Below, piece by piece: positions 63,553-64,000 of a stretch of DNA of 64,000 bases (position 1 is the first letter of the stretch; every line of letters starts with the position of its first letter). The stretch is from Phytoactinopolyspora halotolerans. GTDB taxonomy: Bacteria; Actinomycetota; Actinomycetes; Jiangellales; Jiangellaceae. The translations under genes and the position numbers were made by a program. The notes beneath the pieces were generated by a model. It was given only the letters and a program-made list of their open reading frames with translations. It was not told the origin of the DNA and made no database searches. The stretch lies in NCBI RefSeq assembly GCF_010550675.1, contig NZ_JAAGOA010000022.1, forward strand, positions 62,001-126,000. The letters run 5' to 3'.

Positions 63553-64000
63553 GGTCAAGGACACCCTTTCCGTGAGGTTCAGGCAGGCGACGACGCAGGG
63601 TGTCCTCGGCGGGTCGCGACCCCTTCGCAGCACAGACATCGGAGCGCGTGTCCGTTCTCGTTGCTGGTACCGGAGTCCCCCGTCCCGAGCAATGTATCAT
63701 TAATTTACACTCTATTGGCTTGTTCAGAAGTTTTTTCTTCTCACTGCACGGCGCGGGCCCCTGTTCATGACGTCGCTAGCGTCGCCAAACTGCAGCCTCG
63801 ATCACGCTTTCCGACGGTGGCCTGCCGTTCGCGCTGTCCATCGACGACCCGTCGGGTTGTGCTCCGTGCTTCGTCGCCGCGGATCCCACCGGCTCCTCGC
63901 TGCACATGACCAGCACGCTGGCAGCGATCGGACACCGGGCGACTCGGCACGACAGGCCCGTTACCTCCAGACGCCGCCGGACCGTTCTCGTAGCTGTGCG
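63553..64000. other. Upstream region of the Asp-box gene; no confident gene
   Basis: An AT-rich stretch near 63693-63755 (including TTAATTTACACTC and GAAG-T6-CTTC) should hold the promoter of the secreted Asp-box gene. From about 63785 both strands have open frames with coding-like composition, but neither has a start within reach or a recognisable domain. Confidence 0.5.

Noticed and set aside
63785-64000. Open frames on both strands at the right edge with coding-like codon use
   Set aside because: No start codon with a ribosome-binding site, no domain, and both strands look equally plausible; the window ends before this can be settled.

Overview
The window is GC-rich bacterial DNA from an actinomycete. 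The evidence is strong third-position GC bias, overlapping ATGA/GTGA gene joints, several genes that look leaderless (a -10 hexamer 7-9 bases before the start codon), an actinobacterial inositol gene set, and wall-anchored proteins with LPDTG/MPDTG signals. A Jiangella-like genus would fit but is only a guess, because the window holds no rRNA or taxonomic marker.

Layout. 1-3340 (minus) is an operon of an ECF sigma factor, a zinc-finger anti-sigma protein fused to a membrane domain, an ABC ATPase and a partial membrane protein. A group 2 sigma factor follows (3677-4660). 5510-12470 holds LacI and LysR regulators and a uronide/sugar set: SDR oxidoreductase, GH88 hydrolase, Gfo/Idh/MocA oxidoreductase and TIM-barrel isomerase. 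12503-15193 is a second ABC module like the first. 15423-16878 holds a small membrane protein and an Abi/HEPN-like protein. 17005-26605 (minus) is an eight-gene myo-inositol catabolic operon (iolG, iolC, aldolase, iolB, iolD, iolA, iolE-like, iolG) that covers every step from inositol to acetyl-CoA and DHAP. tRNA-Asn is at 27023. 27777-33034 is a two-component system divergent from a MacB/FtsX-type ABC exporter. 33243-34543 is a small protein coupled to a fatty acid desaturase.

34748-48036 is dominated by exported proteins: a lamin-tail protein with an LPDTG anchor, beta-propeller and LVIVD-repeat proteins, a large DUF5979-like repeat protein with an MPDTG anchor that is split by a one-base frameshift, and a sialidase-fold protein. 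A DUF402 protein lies among them. 48424-49906 holds a methyltransferase behind a Fur/Zur-like box and an orphan fragment of a WYL-type regulator.

50110-61138 is the most interesting region. It is a tightly coupled operon that starts with a cytochrome P450, its 3Fe-4S ferredoxin and its reductase. It continues with an RpiR regulator, a Gfo/Idh/MocA oxidoreductase, a sugar ABC importer (binding protein and two permeases), a TIM-barrel isomerase, a FAH-family hydrolase and a D-2-hydroxyacid dehydrogenase. I infer that it imports and oxidatively opens an unusual, possibly O-methylated, sugar or cyclitol. The window ends with a secreted Asp-box (sialidase-fold) protein whose C-terminus is also frameshifted.

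A family of long intergenic palindromes with arms built on CATGATCATC-AGGATC recurs three times, two of them inside the inositol operon. A related palindrome lies at 10187.
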